Below, piece after piece: positions 5,913 through 13,639 of a stretch of 24,935 bases of DNA. Numbering within the stretch: the first letter of the stretch is position 1; each line of letters opens with the position of its first letter. The stretch covers positions 1 to 24,935 of the forward strand of contig CAKTBG010000032.1 in assembly GCA_934533135.1 (NCBI GenBank). The letters run 5' to 3'. Below the pieces are notes generated by a model. The model had not been told where the DNA came from and did no database searches. It worked only from the letters and a program-made list of their open reading frames with translations. This DNA comes from an uncultured Faecalibacterium sp. (GTDB lineage: Bacteria > Bacillota > Clostridia > Oscillospirales > Ruminococcaceae). A program made the translations under genes and the position numbers.

Positions 5913-6899
5913 ATGGCTCGATGCCGGTTTTTGCGTCTCTGCGCCCTGCTTCTTGCCGCTGCGCTGGTCTTCGGCGCGTTTCCGGCGCGTGTGCTGGCGG
6001 CATCCGGGGCGGAGTGGGAAACGGAAAATGCCCTCCTCGACGGCCAGCTGGATCCACGGCAGGGCGAGCTTTTTGCCTGCTTCAACGGCCTTGCGGCGGG
6101 GGAAGAATACCTCGTACTGGTCAGCCGCAGCGGGACCGATCCGCTGGCGGCGGAGAATCTGCTGTACCTGACGCAGGCAAAGGCGTCCGACCGCGGCACA
6201 CTGGAAGTGCCGTTCCGCGCGGATGAAACGGAGATCCACTATGTGGTGGCCTGCCGCCGGGATCTGCCGGGCGAAGTTCTGGCCGATCATGCCATTACGG
6301 TGGAGGGCGGCACAGCGTCGGCGGCGTCTGCCGCGCCCGGTGCTGCGATCACCCTAAAAGCGGACGACTGCACCGACCAGAAAAAGGTCTTTTCGGGCTG
6401 GACGGTGGTTTCGGGCGGCGTGACGCTGGCAGACCCCTCGGCGGAAGAAACGACCTTCGTGATGGGAAACGAAGAGGTGCATCTCACCGCGAAGTTCAAA
6501 GAGAATGAAACGGAAAAGACCCCAGAAACTCCAAAGCCCGCAGAACCTGCTCCATCGGGCACTTCGACGTTGCTTTTGCTGGGAGCCGGAGCTGTGGCCG
6601 CTGTCGTCGTGGGCGTGGTGCTGGTGATGCCGGTGGAGCTTTCGGGGCAGCTGGAAACAACGGATCACCGCCCGCTTCCGGATGCGGTGGTTGCCCTCGC
6701 GCAGGATGGCGCACTCGTGGCGCAGACCACGACCAACGCGGAAGGCGCGTTCGGCTTCAAGGTGCGGCGCGGCACCTATGAGCTGACCTTCTTCACGTCC
6801 GATGAGACGGAACAGCAGGTTTCAACCACCGTAAAAGTCAAGGCTCCGCTTTCCGGTGTGACCCTCACAGCGGGGCAGCCGTTTTCCGGGGCGGTGTGA
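5913..6899 (+). CDS. Membrane-anchored protein with Cna-B/carboxypeptidase-regulatory-like tail
   Basis: The 328-residue product has a signal peptide (residues 1-30, ending VLA-A), a first extracytoplasmic domain (30-125), a repeat-like domain around 145-195 (KKVFSGWTVVSGGVTLADPS, ending VHLTAKFK) like those of bacterial surface proteins, a Pro/Glu linker (KTPETPKPAEPAPS) and a membrane helix near 218-240. After it comes a beta-sandwich with the Cna-B/CarboxypepD-reg pattern (SGQLETTDHRPLPDAVVALAQDG, then TTTNAEGAFGFKV and GTYELTF). By simple topology that tail would be cytoplasmic, which is odd for this fold. Start ATG follows GGGGAGGGG. It is followed 66 nt later by another secreted-protein gene, probably in one operon. 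Confidence 0.75.
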   Translation: MARCRFLRLCALLLAAALVFGAFPARVLAASGAEWETENALLDGQLDPRQGELFACFNGLAAGEEYLVLVSRSGTDPLAAENLLYLTQAKASDRGTLEVPFRADETEIHYVVACRRDLPGEVLADHAITVEGGTASAASAAPGAAITLKADDCTDQKKVFSGWTVVSGGVTLADPSAEETTFVMGNEEVHLTAKFKENETEKTPETPKPAEPAPSGTSTLLLLGAGAVAAVVVGVVLVMPVELSGQLETTDHRPLPDAVVALAQDGALVAQTTTNAEGAFGFKVRRGTYELTFFTSDETEQQVSTTVKVKAPLSGVTLTAGQPFSGAV

Positions 6900-6965
6900 T
6901 GCGATCGAACGAAACCTTTGCGGTGAACGCCCTGCGGATGTTGCGGGGAGGAAAGGGACACGACC

Positions 6966-8960
6966 ATGACCAGACGGCTCTTGGCGGGGATGCTTGCGGC
7001 TGTGCTGCTGGCGGCGACGTTGCCGAGCCGGGCAGGGGCAGCATTTCCGGCCGGGAGCCGGATCGTCCGTGCAGAGCTGGACGGCATGGTGGCGTCGATC
7101 ACCTACAGCGCGGCGGAAGAAGCGGAATTGGTCGCGGCGGTTTACACCGAGGGCGGCAAAGAACTGCTGGCCAGCGGGCGCAGGACGGTTTCCGCTGCAG
7201 AGGATGCCACGGCGGATCTGCGCCTGACGGGAACACGCCCGGAGTATGCACTGCTCCGGGTCTTTCTGTTGGGGCGGGAAGACCACGCGCCGCTCTGCGC
7301 GAGTTACCGCACCAGCGCGTTCTCCTGCCCGCCGGAAGAGATCGAGGCGACAGAGCCGAAGGACTTTGAAGCGGATCGGGTGCTGGACATGGGAACCGGC
7401 GGCTTTGCGGTGGTCAAGCAGGGGGTGGTGCTGCTTCGTGCAGCCGAAAATGCAGCCGGGCAAAACCGGCTGCTTGCCCGAGACGACGAGGCAGTACAAT
7501 ATAAAATAGGCACGCCGAGTGAAGCGATCCGGAACCTGCGGGCAGGGCAGGTCTTGGCGTTGGAATACGAACGCGGAAAGCTGCTGCTCCTCCGGGTGCG
7601 GAAACTGCAGGCCGATGAGGACGCCGTGACATTGTACGGCGACGACAGCCTGCGGCTGAACGAAGTCTTGGATCTGATCAAGCTGGATGTGACCGCCCCG
7701 GCAGAAGGGTTTTCCCGGGAAAACGATGGGCGGAACACCCGGGAGGGGAAGATCCTGCTGGAGGAGGACGGCCTGACCGGGGAAGCCGCTGCAACGATCG
7801 CAGCGGCGGCACAATGCATCGGCACAACGGAACCGCAGATGCGGCTGGAAGCAAGCCCCGGGCTTTCGGGCACCGTGACGACCGACGGCGCGGCAGAGGC
7901 CCGCATCCCGCTGGGGAACTTCTGTGCAGCACCGGCGGAGGGCGTGCGTGTCCGGTTTTCGCCGGTGCTGCATCTCCGGACAGATGCGGCGCAGACCGTC
8001 CACTGGACGATGAAAGGAACCGTCGGCTTTGCCTATGACAGCACCGCCGGGCAATGGGAAGAAGTGGGCGAACCCCCGGAGATCGTGCTCACCGCCGACC
8101 AGCCGGGGGAAGCGGAAGTGCGGGTGACGTGGGAGGCGGAGCTGACGCTCTGGGAAAATGCACTCTTGCTCCGGACGGAACAGGAATGGGGCGGCGACAT
8201 GGCCACAGCACGACCGGAAGGACATACCTGTTTGTCCGAAACGCAGACCGCAGCGCAAAAGAGCCGGGCAGCCGTCGAGCCGCTGGCGATGCCGTGGAGC
8301 GGCGGGAGCATGGTGTTTGCCGCGAAACAGTTCCCAGAAAAAACGCGGTTCCGGATGCCCGGAGCGGACGTTTGGAGTGAGGGCAGCTGCGGCGAAACGC
8401 CCAGCCAATCCACCGAACCTGAGCCAGCACCGGAACCGGCAGAATCCGGTGAGGACACGCCTGCGGAAAACCCGGAAGCCCCGGACGAAACGCTGGAAGA
8501 GCCAAAAGAACCGGAGACTCCGGAGCAGCCGGAGGAACCGGCAGCTCCTGCAGAACCCGAACCATCCGCCCCGCCCGCAGAAAAGACCTACCGGCTGGAG
8601 GAGGGGGTGCTTTCCATCGCGCGGCCAGAAGAAATGGCGGACTATGCTTCGGAAAAAGACGTGCCGTGGTACGCAGAGCGGACAGAGATCACCGCGGTGC
8701 AGCTGTGCGAGGGAATTGCACGGATCGGAGATCACGCCTTTGCTGGGTGCAAAAATCTGCGGGTCGTCCGGATCCTCACGCCGGAGCTGGCCATCGGTGC
8801 CGGAGCCTTTGCAGGCTGTGAAGTACTGGAAACCGTCTATTACCCCGGAACCAAAGACCAGTGGCGGGAGCTTGCCATCGAAGCCGGGAACGACGCGCTG
8901 CAGGGCGCGGCCATCCACTGCGAGAATGGCTGGCTCAAGCCCGGCTGGGCGAGCGAGTAA
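6966..8960 (+). CDS. Large secreted protein with Pro/Glu-rich linker and LRR_5-like end
   Basis: The 664-residue protein starts with a signal peptide (MTRRLLAGMLAAVLLAATLP, cleavage near AGA-A). The body (about 25-475) has no family I recognise. A Pro/Glu-rich linker (about 478-540, rich in EPE, PAEP and EEP) leads to a C-terminal domain (545-664) with leucine-rich BspA/LRR_5 signatures: ITAVQLCEGIARIGDHAFAG, LRVVRI, IGAGAFAGCEVLETVYYPG and KDQWRELAIEAGNDAL. Such domains bind surface or host molecules. No sortase motif or C-terminal helix is seen, so it is released or held by other contacts, perhaps through the preceding membrane-anchored partner (inference). Start ATG 6966, with AAAGGG 8 nt upstream. 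Confidence 0.75.
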   Translation: MTRRLLAGMLAAVLLAATLPSRAGAAFPAGSRIVRAELDGMVASITYSAAEEAELVAAVYTEGGKELLASGRRTVSAAEDATADLRLTGTRPEYALLRVFLLGREDHAPLCASYRTSAFSCPPEEIEATEPKDFEADRVLDMGTGGFAVVKQGVVLLRAAENAAGQNRLLARDDEAVQYKIGTPSEAIRNLRAGQVLALEYERGKLLLLRVRKLQADEDAVTLYGDDSLRLNEVLDLIKLDVTAPAEGFSRENDGRNTREGKILLEEDGLTGEAAATIAAAAQCIGTTEPQMRLEASPGLSGTVTTDGAAEARIPLGNFCAAPAEGVRVRFSPVLHLRTDAAQTVHWTMKGTVGFAYDSTAGQWEEVGEPPEIVLTADQPGEAEVRVTWEAELTLWENALLLRTEQEWGGDMATARPEGHTCLSETQTAAQKSRAAVEPLAMPWSGGSMVFAAKQFPEKTRFRMPGADVWSEGSCGETPSQSTEPEPAPEPAESGEDTPAENPEAPDETLEEPKEPETPEQPEEPAAPAEPEPSAPPAEKTYRLEEGVLSIARPEEMADYASEKDVPWYAERTEITAVQLCEGIARIGDHAFAGCKNLRVVRILTPELAIGAGAFAGCEVLETVYYPGTKDQWRELAIEAGNDALQGAAIHCENGWLKPGWASE

Positions 8961-8977
8961 AAGGGAAGAAAAGAACG

Positions 8978-9015
8978 GCCCGGAGGGGCGGGAAACCGCA
9001 CCGCCGGGCTTGTTT
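8978..9015 (+). terminator. Terminator after the secreted-protein pair
   Basis: GCCCGG (8978-8983) pairs with CCGGGC (9004-9009), with an inner GCGG-GAAA-CCGC stem, followed by TTGTTT. The tail doubles as the -35 of the next promoter. Confidence 0.65.
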
Positions 9016-9038
9016 GTGCCTGTGAAATGCGGTATACT
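9010..9038 (+). promoter_or_regulatory. Promoter of the lipoprotein-EamA-peptidase-flippase run
   Basis: TTGTTT (9010-9015), a 17-bp spacer and TATACT (9033-9038), 46 nt before the lipoprotein start. Confidence 0.7.
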
Positions 9039-9084
9039 ATAGCAATAACGCAATTATCATCTTGTGTTTTTTGAGGATAGAACA

Positions 9085-9630
9085 ATGAAAAGAACAAAAC
9101 GGATCATCGTCCTTCTGCTGACGGCGGCATTGATGGCAACGCTTCTAACCGGCTGCAAGGACACCCTGACCGCGGTTGCGCACAAGATCCTCGGCACGGG
9201 CAGCAGCGAAGTGCAGGAGGAGGACACCACCCGCTGGGCGGATGCGACCGGAGAGGATCTGATGCTGGAAGGCATCACGGATGCTTCGACCAAGTACACC
9301 TCGGCCATGGTCAACGGAAGCCTGAACATCGTCTTCAACGGCATCTGGAGCCGCAAGACCGACTATTTTGCTGCCCCCAACGGCACGTTGACCATCACCG
9401 GCTACGGCGCGGCAGAGGGCACCCAGAAGTTCAAAGTGGCCGTCTGGCAGAAGATCGACGGCGGCGTGCAGTATGTGCCGGACAGCACCTATTACTTCAA
9501 GACCGACGGCACCAACTACCGCTGCACCATCTCCGGGCTGGATCCGGCGGCCATCTACCGCCTGACCATCTCCTATGATTCCAGCCGCTATTACCTCTAC
9601 GGCGGATTGAAAGTGGAGGGCGTCGGCTGA
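9085..9630 (+). CDS. Lipoprotein of unknown function
   Basis: The 181-residue product has a lipoprotein signal (MKRTKRIIVLLLTAALMATL followed by the lipobox LTGC at about residue 25). A mature domain follows, with beta-strand-rich repeats (NGTLTITGYGAAEGTQKFKV, TYYFKTDGTNYRCTISGLDP, YRLTISYDSSRYYLYGGLKV) that look like a single beta-sandwich. No family recognised. Start ATG 9085 lies 7-8 nt after GAGGA; a GTG at 9064 is possible but lies before that site. The stop overlaps the start of the EamA gene (TGATG), so the two are translationally coupled. Confidence 0.8.
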   Translation: MKRTKRIIVLLLTAALMATLLTGCKDTLTAVAHKILGTGSSEVQEEDTTRWADATGEDLMLEGITDASTKYTSAMVNGSLNIVFNGIWSRKTDYFAAPNGTLTITGYGAAEGTQKFKVAVWQKIDGGVQYVPDSTYYFKTDGTNYRCTISGLDPAAIYRLTISYDSSRYYLYGGLKVEGVG

Positions 9631-10550
9631 TGAACACCCAAACAAGAAATTCGCTGCTGTTGCTGCTCTGCTCCTTCATCTGGGGCACGGCATTCGTGGC
9701 GCAGAGTGCCGGTGCCGGCATGGGAGCTTATTCCTTTCTGGCCGGGCGGAGCTGGCTGGCGGTGGTCGTGCTGCTGCCGACGGTCTCGGCCTTTGACGCG
9801 CTCCGCCGCAAACAGGGGGCGGCCTGCGGCTGGCCCAAAGGCGAACAGGAAAAGACCCTGCGGAAGGCCAGCCTGATCTGCGGCACCTTGCTGTTTGCAG
9901 CGTCGGCGGCGCAGCAGATCGGCATCACCCTCAACCCGAACTCCACAGCAAAGTCGGCCTTCCTGACCGCGATGTACGTCGTGCTGGTGCCGGTGTTCGG
10001 GCTGGCACTGGGCCGCAAAAACAGCCCGCAGCTCTGGGTCAGCATGGTCATCTCGGTGGCCGGGCTGTATCTGCTCTGCATGAAGAACGGCTTTGGCGGC
10101 ATCGAGGCCAGCGATCTGGTCCTGCTGCTTTGCGCGGTGCTGTTCAGCTTCCAGATCCTTTCCATCGACCATTTTGCACCGCAGGTGGACGGCGTGCGGC
10201 TGAGCCTGCTGCAATTCTTTGTGGTGGCCGTTGAAAGCAGCATCGCGGCGGTGCTGCTGGAAACGCCCAGCATCGCACAGTTTGGTGAAAACCTGCTGCC
10301 CATTGCCTACTGCGGCATCTTTTCCAGCGGCGTGGCCTACACGCTGCAGATCATCGGCCAGAAAGACCTGCACCCGGCCATCGCCAGCCTCATCATGTGC
10401 ATGGAAAGCGTGTTCAGCGCGCTGGGCGGCTGGCTGATCCTGCACCAGAGCCTTTCGGCACGGGAGAGCGTGGGCTGCGCCCTGATCTTTGTGGCGGTCG
10501 TGCTGGCACAGCTGCCGGTGGAGGACTGGCTGAAATGCCGAAATGCCTGA
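9630..10550 (+). CDS. EamA family drug/metabolite transporter
   Basis: The 306-residue protein has ten predicted membrane helices in two EamA halves. Typical motifs are FIWGTAFVAQSAG in helix 1, NSTAKSAFLTAMYVVLVPVFG before helix 4, and in the second half PIAYCGIFSSGVAYTLQIIGQ and ASLIMCMESVFSALGGWLIL. DMT-superfamily members export small metabolites, and the substrate is unknown. The ATG overlaps the lipoprotein stop, and its own 3' end overlaps the peptidase gene, giving a tight operon. Confidence 0.9.
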   Translation: MNTQTRNSLLLLLCSFIWGTAFVAQSAGAGMGAYSFLAGRSWLAVVVLLPTVSAFDALRRKQGAACGWPKGEQEKTLRKASLICGTLLFAASAAQQIGITLNPNSTAKSAFLTAMYVVLVPVFGLALGRKNSPQLWVSMVISVAGLYLLCMKNGFGGIEASDLVLLLCAVLFSFQILSIDHFAPQVDGVRLSLLQFFVVAVESSIAAVLLETPSIAQFGENLLPIAYCGIFSSGVAYTLQIIGQKDLHPAIASLIMCMESVFSALGGWLILHQSLSARESVGCALIFVAVVLAQLPVEDWLKCRNA

Positions 10551-11086
10551 CCATGATCCGGACGGTGGGCGGCGTCACCTACGAAGCCTCCCGCAAGAAG
10601 GTGAGACGACTCAACCTGCGCGTCCGCTCAGACGGAACCGTGGCCGTCAGCATCCCGATGAAAACCGGATGGGAACAGGCCGACCGATTTGTGACCGAAC
10701 AGGCGGATTGGATCCGGGGGACGCAGGCAAAAGCCAAAGCCCGCACAGAGCGGGAAGCCCGTCAGCCGCTGCCGTCCAAGGCGGAGGCACTGGCGCGGTT
10801 TACCGCCATGAGCGATCAGGTCTTTCCGGCCTTTGCCGACGTCCTGAACGGCCAGAAGCCCACCATCAAGGTGCGGGATATGTCGAGCCGGTGGGGGGTC
10901 TGCGCCATCTCCAAGCGGCAGATCACCTTTGCGCTTCAGCTTTACAATAAGCCGTCAGCGGCGCAGATCTATGTGGTAGTACACGAGTACTGCCATTTTC
11001 TTGTGCCAAATCACAGCCGGGCGTTCTGGGCGGAAGTGGAAAAGCTTCTGCCCGACTGGAAAGCCCGGCGGGAATTACTGAAATAG
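10535..11086 (+). CDS. YgjP-like (DUF45, M48-type) zinc metallopeptidase
   Basis: The 183-residue product carries the DUF45 pattern: KVRRLNLRVRSDGTVAVSIP near the start, RDMSSRWGVC in the centre, then the zinc motif HEYCH (about residues 150-154) followed by NHSRAFWAEVEKLLPDW, which provides the third ligand. Cytoplasmic and soluble, its substrates are unknown. The start is ATG 10535, 10 nt after GGAGG and overlapping the transporter gene by 16 nt. ATG 10553 is an alternative but lacks a ribosome site. Confidence 0.87.
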   Translation: MPKCLTMIRTVGGVTYEASRKKVRRLNLRVRSDGTVAVSIPMKTGWEQADRFVTEQADWIRGTQAKAKARTEREARQPLPSKAEALARFTAMSDQVFPAFADVLNGQKPTIKVRDMSSRWGVCAISKRQITFALQLYNKPSAAQIYVVVHEYCHFLVPNHSRAFWAEVEKLLPDWKARRELLK

Positions 11087-11101
11087 GGAGGGAAAGTACC
11101 C

Positions 11102-12595
11102 TTGTCGAACGAAAATACTTCCGGCTCGAACAAATACAGCAAGCTGGCCGGAAACACCCTGATCTTTGCGATCTCCAGCTTCTCGTCGAAGCTGCTGACG
11201 TTGATCGTCCAGCCGTTTCTGACCTACGCCATGGCCGAGATCGCCGACCTCGGTCTGGCCAAGATCCTGAGCCAGTATGCCAACCTGCTGATCCCCTTTG
11301 TTTCGATGGGAATGTCCAACGCCATCATCCGCTTTGGTCTGGATAAGGGCAACAGCGAAAAGCAGGTGTTCACCAATGGCCTGCTGACCATTCTGGGCGG
11401 CTTCGGCCTGCTGGTGCTCTGCTGGCCGGTGGCGCAGTTTCTGCCCGATATGGCGCAGTACGGCTTCCTCATCTACCTCTATGTCCTGATGAGCTGCCTG
11501 CGCACCCTCTGCACCCAGTTTGTCCGGAGCCGCCAGTGGAACAAGCTGGTGGCCGTGGACGGCATCCTGTGTACCTTTGCGACGCTGATGTTCTATGTGC
11601 TCTATCTGGTGGGCTTCCACTGGGGTGCAAACGGCTACCTGCTGGCCATCATCAGCGGCGACCTTGTCAGCGTCCTCTTCCTCTGCATGACCGGAAAGCT
11701 CTGGAACTTTGTGGAGCTGAAGGGGCTGAACAAGAGCCTCTGGCAGCAGATGCTCAAGTTTTCGCTGCCGATGATCCCGGCACAGATCAGCTTCTGGGTC
11801 ATCAACGCATCCGATTTGTTCTTTGTGCGGGAGATGTGCGACGGCATCGAAGGGCACAGCGGCGACGCGTGGAGCGGCCTGCTCTCCACCGGCTACTTCC
11901 TGCCGACCATCCTGACCACGCTGGGTCTGATCTTCTACGATGCGTGGCAGCTCTCGGCCGTGACCGAAGAAGAGGGCAGGGCGGCGTTCTTTACCAAGAT
12001 CTTCCGTACCTATTCCAGCGTGCTGTTCTGCTGCGCGGCGGGTATCATCTGGCTCTGCCGCCCGGTCATGCACGTCATGAAGTCGAACTATTACTATTCG
12101 TGGCATTTCGTGCCCTTCCTCGCGCTGGCCTCCACCTGCAGCTGCTTCAACCAGTTTTTGAACAGTGCCTACGTCGTCAACAAAAAGTCCACCCACAGCC
12201 TGTGGACGATGCTGGCCGGTGCGGTGAGCAACTGCATCATGAACTACTTCTTCATCCAGTGGTGGGGGCCGGTGGGCGCGACCTACGCGTCCTTCCTCGG
12301 CCTTGGCATCGTGTTCACCCTGCGTGCCATGGACGCCCACAGCATGATCGGCATGAGCATCCATCCGGCGCGGGTGGCCGTCAACTTCGGCGTTCTGGCA
12401 GGGGAAGCCTTGCTTCTGCTGGCCGAGCCGCCGCTCTACGGCCTGTGGACGGGTCTTGTCACGCTGGGCGTCATCCTGTACAACTTTGCCGGTGTCTGGA
12501 TGATGGCGCGCCTGCTGCTGCCAAAGCTCTTCGGCCGCCGCGGGAAAGCGTTCGTTGCCGCTGTAGATGGTTGGGCAAAGGGCAAAAGGAACTGA
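11102..12595 (+). CDS. Polysaccharide flippase (Wzx/MVF-like membrane protein)
   Basis: The 497-residue protein has about 12-14 hydrophobic helices and the layout of the MOP-superfamily polysaccharide export proteins: SKLAGNTLIFAISSFSSKLL at the N-terminus, the LAKILSQYANLLIPFVSMGM and AIIRFGLD region after helix 2, and FSLPMIPAQISFWVINASD in mid-protein. It would flip lipid-linked sugar units, but no glycosyltransferase genes lie nearby, so the pathway is unclear. The start is a TTG at 11102, 10 nt after GGAGG; no ATG fits. A 15-nt gap to the peptidase gene suggests co-transcription. Confidence 0.85.
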   Translation: MSNENTSGSNKYSKLAGNTLIFAISSFSSKLLTLIVQPFLTYAMAEIADLGLAKILSQYANLLIPFVSMGMSNAIIRFGLDKGNSEKQVFTNGLLTILGGFGLLVLCWPVAQFLPDMAQYGFLIYLYVLMSCLRTLCTQFVRSRQWNKLVAVDGILCTFATLMFYVLYLVGFHWGANGYLLAIISGDLVSVLFLCMTGKLWNFVELKGLNKSLWQQMLKFSLPMIPAQISFWVINASDLFFVREMCDGIEGHSGDAWSGLLSTGYFLPTILTTLGLIFYDAWQLSAVTEEEGRAAFFTKIFRTYSSVLFCCAAGIIWLCRPVMHVMKSNYYYSWHFVPFLALASTCSCFNQFLNSAYVVNKKSTHSLWTMLAGAVSNCIMNYFFIQWWGPVGATYASFLGLGIVFTLRAMDAHSMIGMSIHPARVAVNFGVLAGEALLLLAEPPLYGLWTGLVTLGVILYNFAGVWMMARLLLPKLFGRRGKAFVAAVDGWAKGKRN

Positions 12596-12598
12596 AGG

Positions 12599-12716
12599 AA
12601 AGCCCTCTCCGTCCTTGCTGCGCAAGGCCACCTCTCCCGAAGGGAGAGGCAAGAACGTGCTTCTTGGCTCCCCCTTTGGGGGAGCTGGCGAGCGACAGCG
12701 AGACTGAGAGGGCTTT
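12599..12716. repeat. MITE-like intergenic repeat with terminal inverted repeats
   Basis: AGCCCTCTC at 12601-12609 is the inverse complement of GAGAGGGCT at 12706-12714. Inside are two strong hairpins, CCTCTCCC-GAA-GGGAGAGG and GCTCCCCC-TTT-GGGGGAGC, and smaller dyads (CCTTG-CTGCG-CAAGG). Elements of this make are common between genes in Faecalibacterium-like genomes. It begins 4 nt after the flippase stop and ends in GGCTTTTT, so it probably acts as the terminator. It has no ORF. Confidence 0.7.
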
Positions 12717-12899
12717 TTACTGTCCAAAAGCCATTTTCTACTTTTCCGACAAAAACGAAAGAGGTTCTCTGTACACCTCTGCCGAATTTTGGGCTGTTTT
12801 GGGTGCCGAATGCCAAGGTTTGGCGCAGAAAGTAAAGGATCTTTACTTTAATTTGGTATAAAAGTAAGGTCCTGCGCGGTTTTTGTTGGAAAAATATGC
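12717..12899. other. AT-rich intergenic stretch with a 21-bp dyad
   Basis: No gene is visible. The only clear structure is the perfect inverted repeat AAAGTAAAG-GAT-CTTTACTTT at 12829-12849, followed by a TATAAA-like sequence. It could be an operator for the downstream lipoprotein promoter or a weak terminator. Confidence 0.5.
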
Positions 12900-12927
12900 T
12901 TGCTTTTTTGGCCGGTTCTGGTATGAT
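12900..12927 (+). promoter_or_regulatory. Promoter of the Tat-type lipoprotein gene
   Basis: TTGCTT (12900-12905), a 16-bp spacer and TATGAT (12922-12927) with an upstream TGG (extended -10). Confidence 0.55.
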
Positions 12928-13009
12928 AAGGGTAAGGGAGGGTGCTTTGGGACCTCCCGCAAAGAACGCCAAAAACAAACATACGATATACAAAAGGAGG
13001 CACTGTTTT

Positions 13010-13570
13010 ATGGCATACAACTTTTCTCGTCGTGATTTTATGAAATGCGCAGGCGTTACGGTTCTTGCAGTAGCGGCAGGCGGTCTCCTGACCGGCTGCG
13101 GCGGTGGCGGCACTGACGGCACGACCATCAATGGCCTCAACAGGACGGCAGATATCCACGGTGTGAAATTTACCGTGACCAATTTGTATCAGGAGGATGC
13201 AAAGCTGTCCATCGGTGGCATTACGGGCAGTGCAGACAATGCAGAGTATGTGTTCCCGCAGATCAAGATCGAGAACGCATCTGGCACACCGGTCAGCTTT
13301 GTTCGTACCAACTTTGTTACCAAGGTGGACGGCAAAGAACTGGAAGCCGAGGCAGGCAGTGCGGGTTCGTACTTAAAGGCTCTTGCAAAGGGCTATATCC
13401 CTCTGGATGTCAATGGCCTTGCAATCCAGAATAACGATGTCCGCAACGGTGTGCTCTGCTACACCTTCCCGAAGACGTGGAAGAAGCTGGAACTGACCGT
13501 TTACGAAAACGCAAACCGTTCCGGTGCAAAGGTCACCTTCGTTCTGAGCAATCCCAATCCCCAAAAGTAA
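13010..13570 (+). CDS. Tat-signal lipoprotein, DUF4352-like domain
   Basis: The 186-residue product begins with SRRDFMK, a full twin-arginine export motif, a hydrophobic stretch and the lipobox LLTGC at about residue 28, so it should be exported folded and lipid-anchored. The mature part reads like an Ig-like DUF4352 domain: GVKFTVTNLYQ, EYVFPQIKIENASGTPVSF, FVTKVDGKELEAE, ending VTFVLSNPNP. Its role is unknown. Start ATG 13010 follows AAAGGAGG by 9 nt. It is flanked by its own promoter and terminator, hence monocistronic. Confidence 0.8.
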   Translation: MAYNFSRRDFMKCAGVTVLAVAAGGLLTGCGGGGTDGTTINGLNRTADIHGVKFTVTNLYQEDAKLSIGGITGSADNAEYVFPQIKIENASGTPVSFVRTNFVTKVDGKELEAEAGSAGSYLKALAKGYIPLDVNGLAIQNNDVRNGVLCYTFPKTWKKLELTVYENANRSGAKVTFVLSNPNPQK

Positions 13571-13584
13571 TCCTAAGAAACAAT

Positions 13585-13628
13585 GCCGCCCGGCGAGACG
13601 TTAGCTGCATCTCGCCGGGCGGCGTTTT
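13585..13628. terminator. Strong bidirectional terminator
   Basis: A 14-bp GC-rich perfect stem (13585-13598 with 13610-13623) followed by GTTTTT. It separates the convergent lipoprotein and hydrolase genes. Confidence 0.9.
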
Positions 13629-13639
13629 TGTGTCTGGAA

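Noticed and set aside
6822..9053. 743-codon open frame on the minus strand
   Set aside because: It is the shadow of two real plus-strand genes with signal peptides and ribosome sites; the translation is rich in Arg, Cys, Phe and His without any family pattern.
11075..12727. 550-codon minus-strand frame opposite the flippase
   Set aside because: Shadow frame rich in His, Gln and Asp; the plus-strand protein has proper membrane helices and family motifs.
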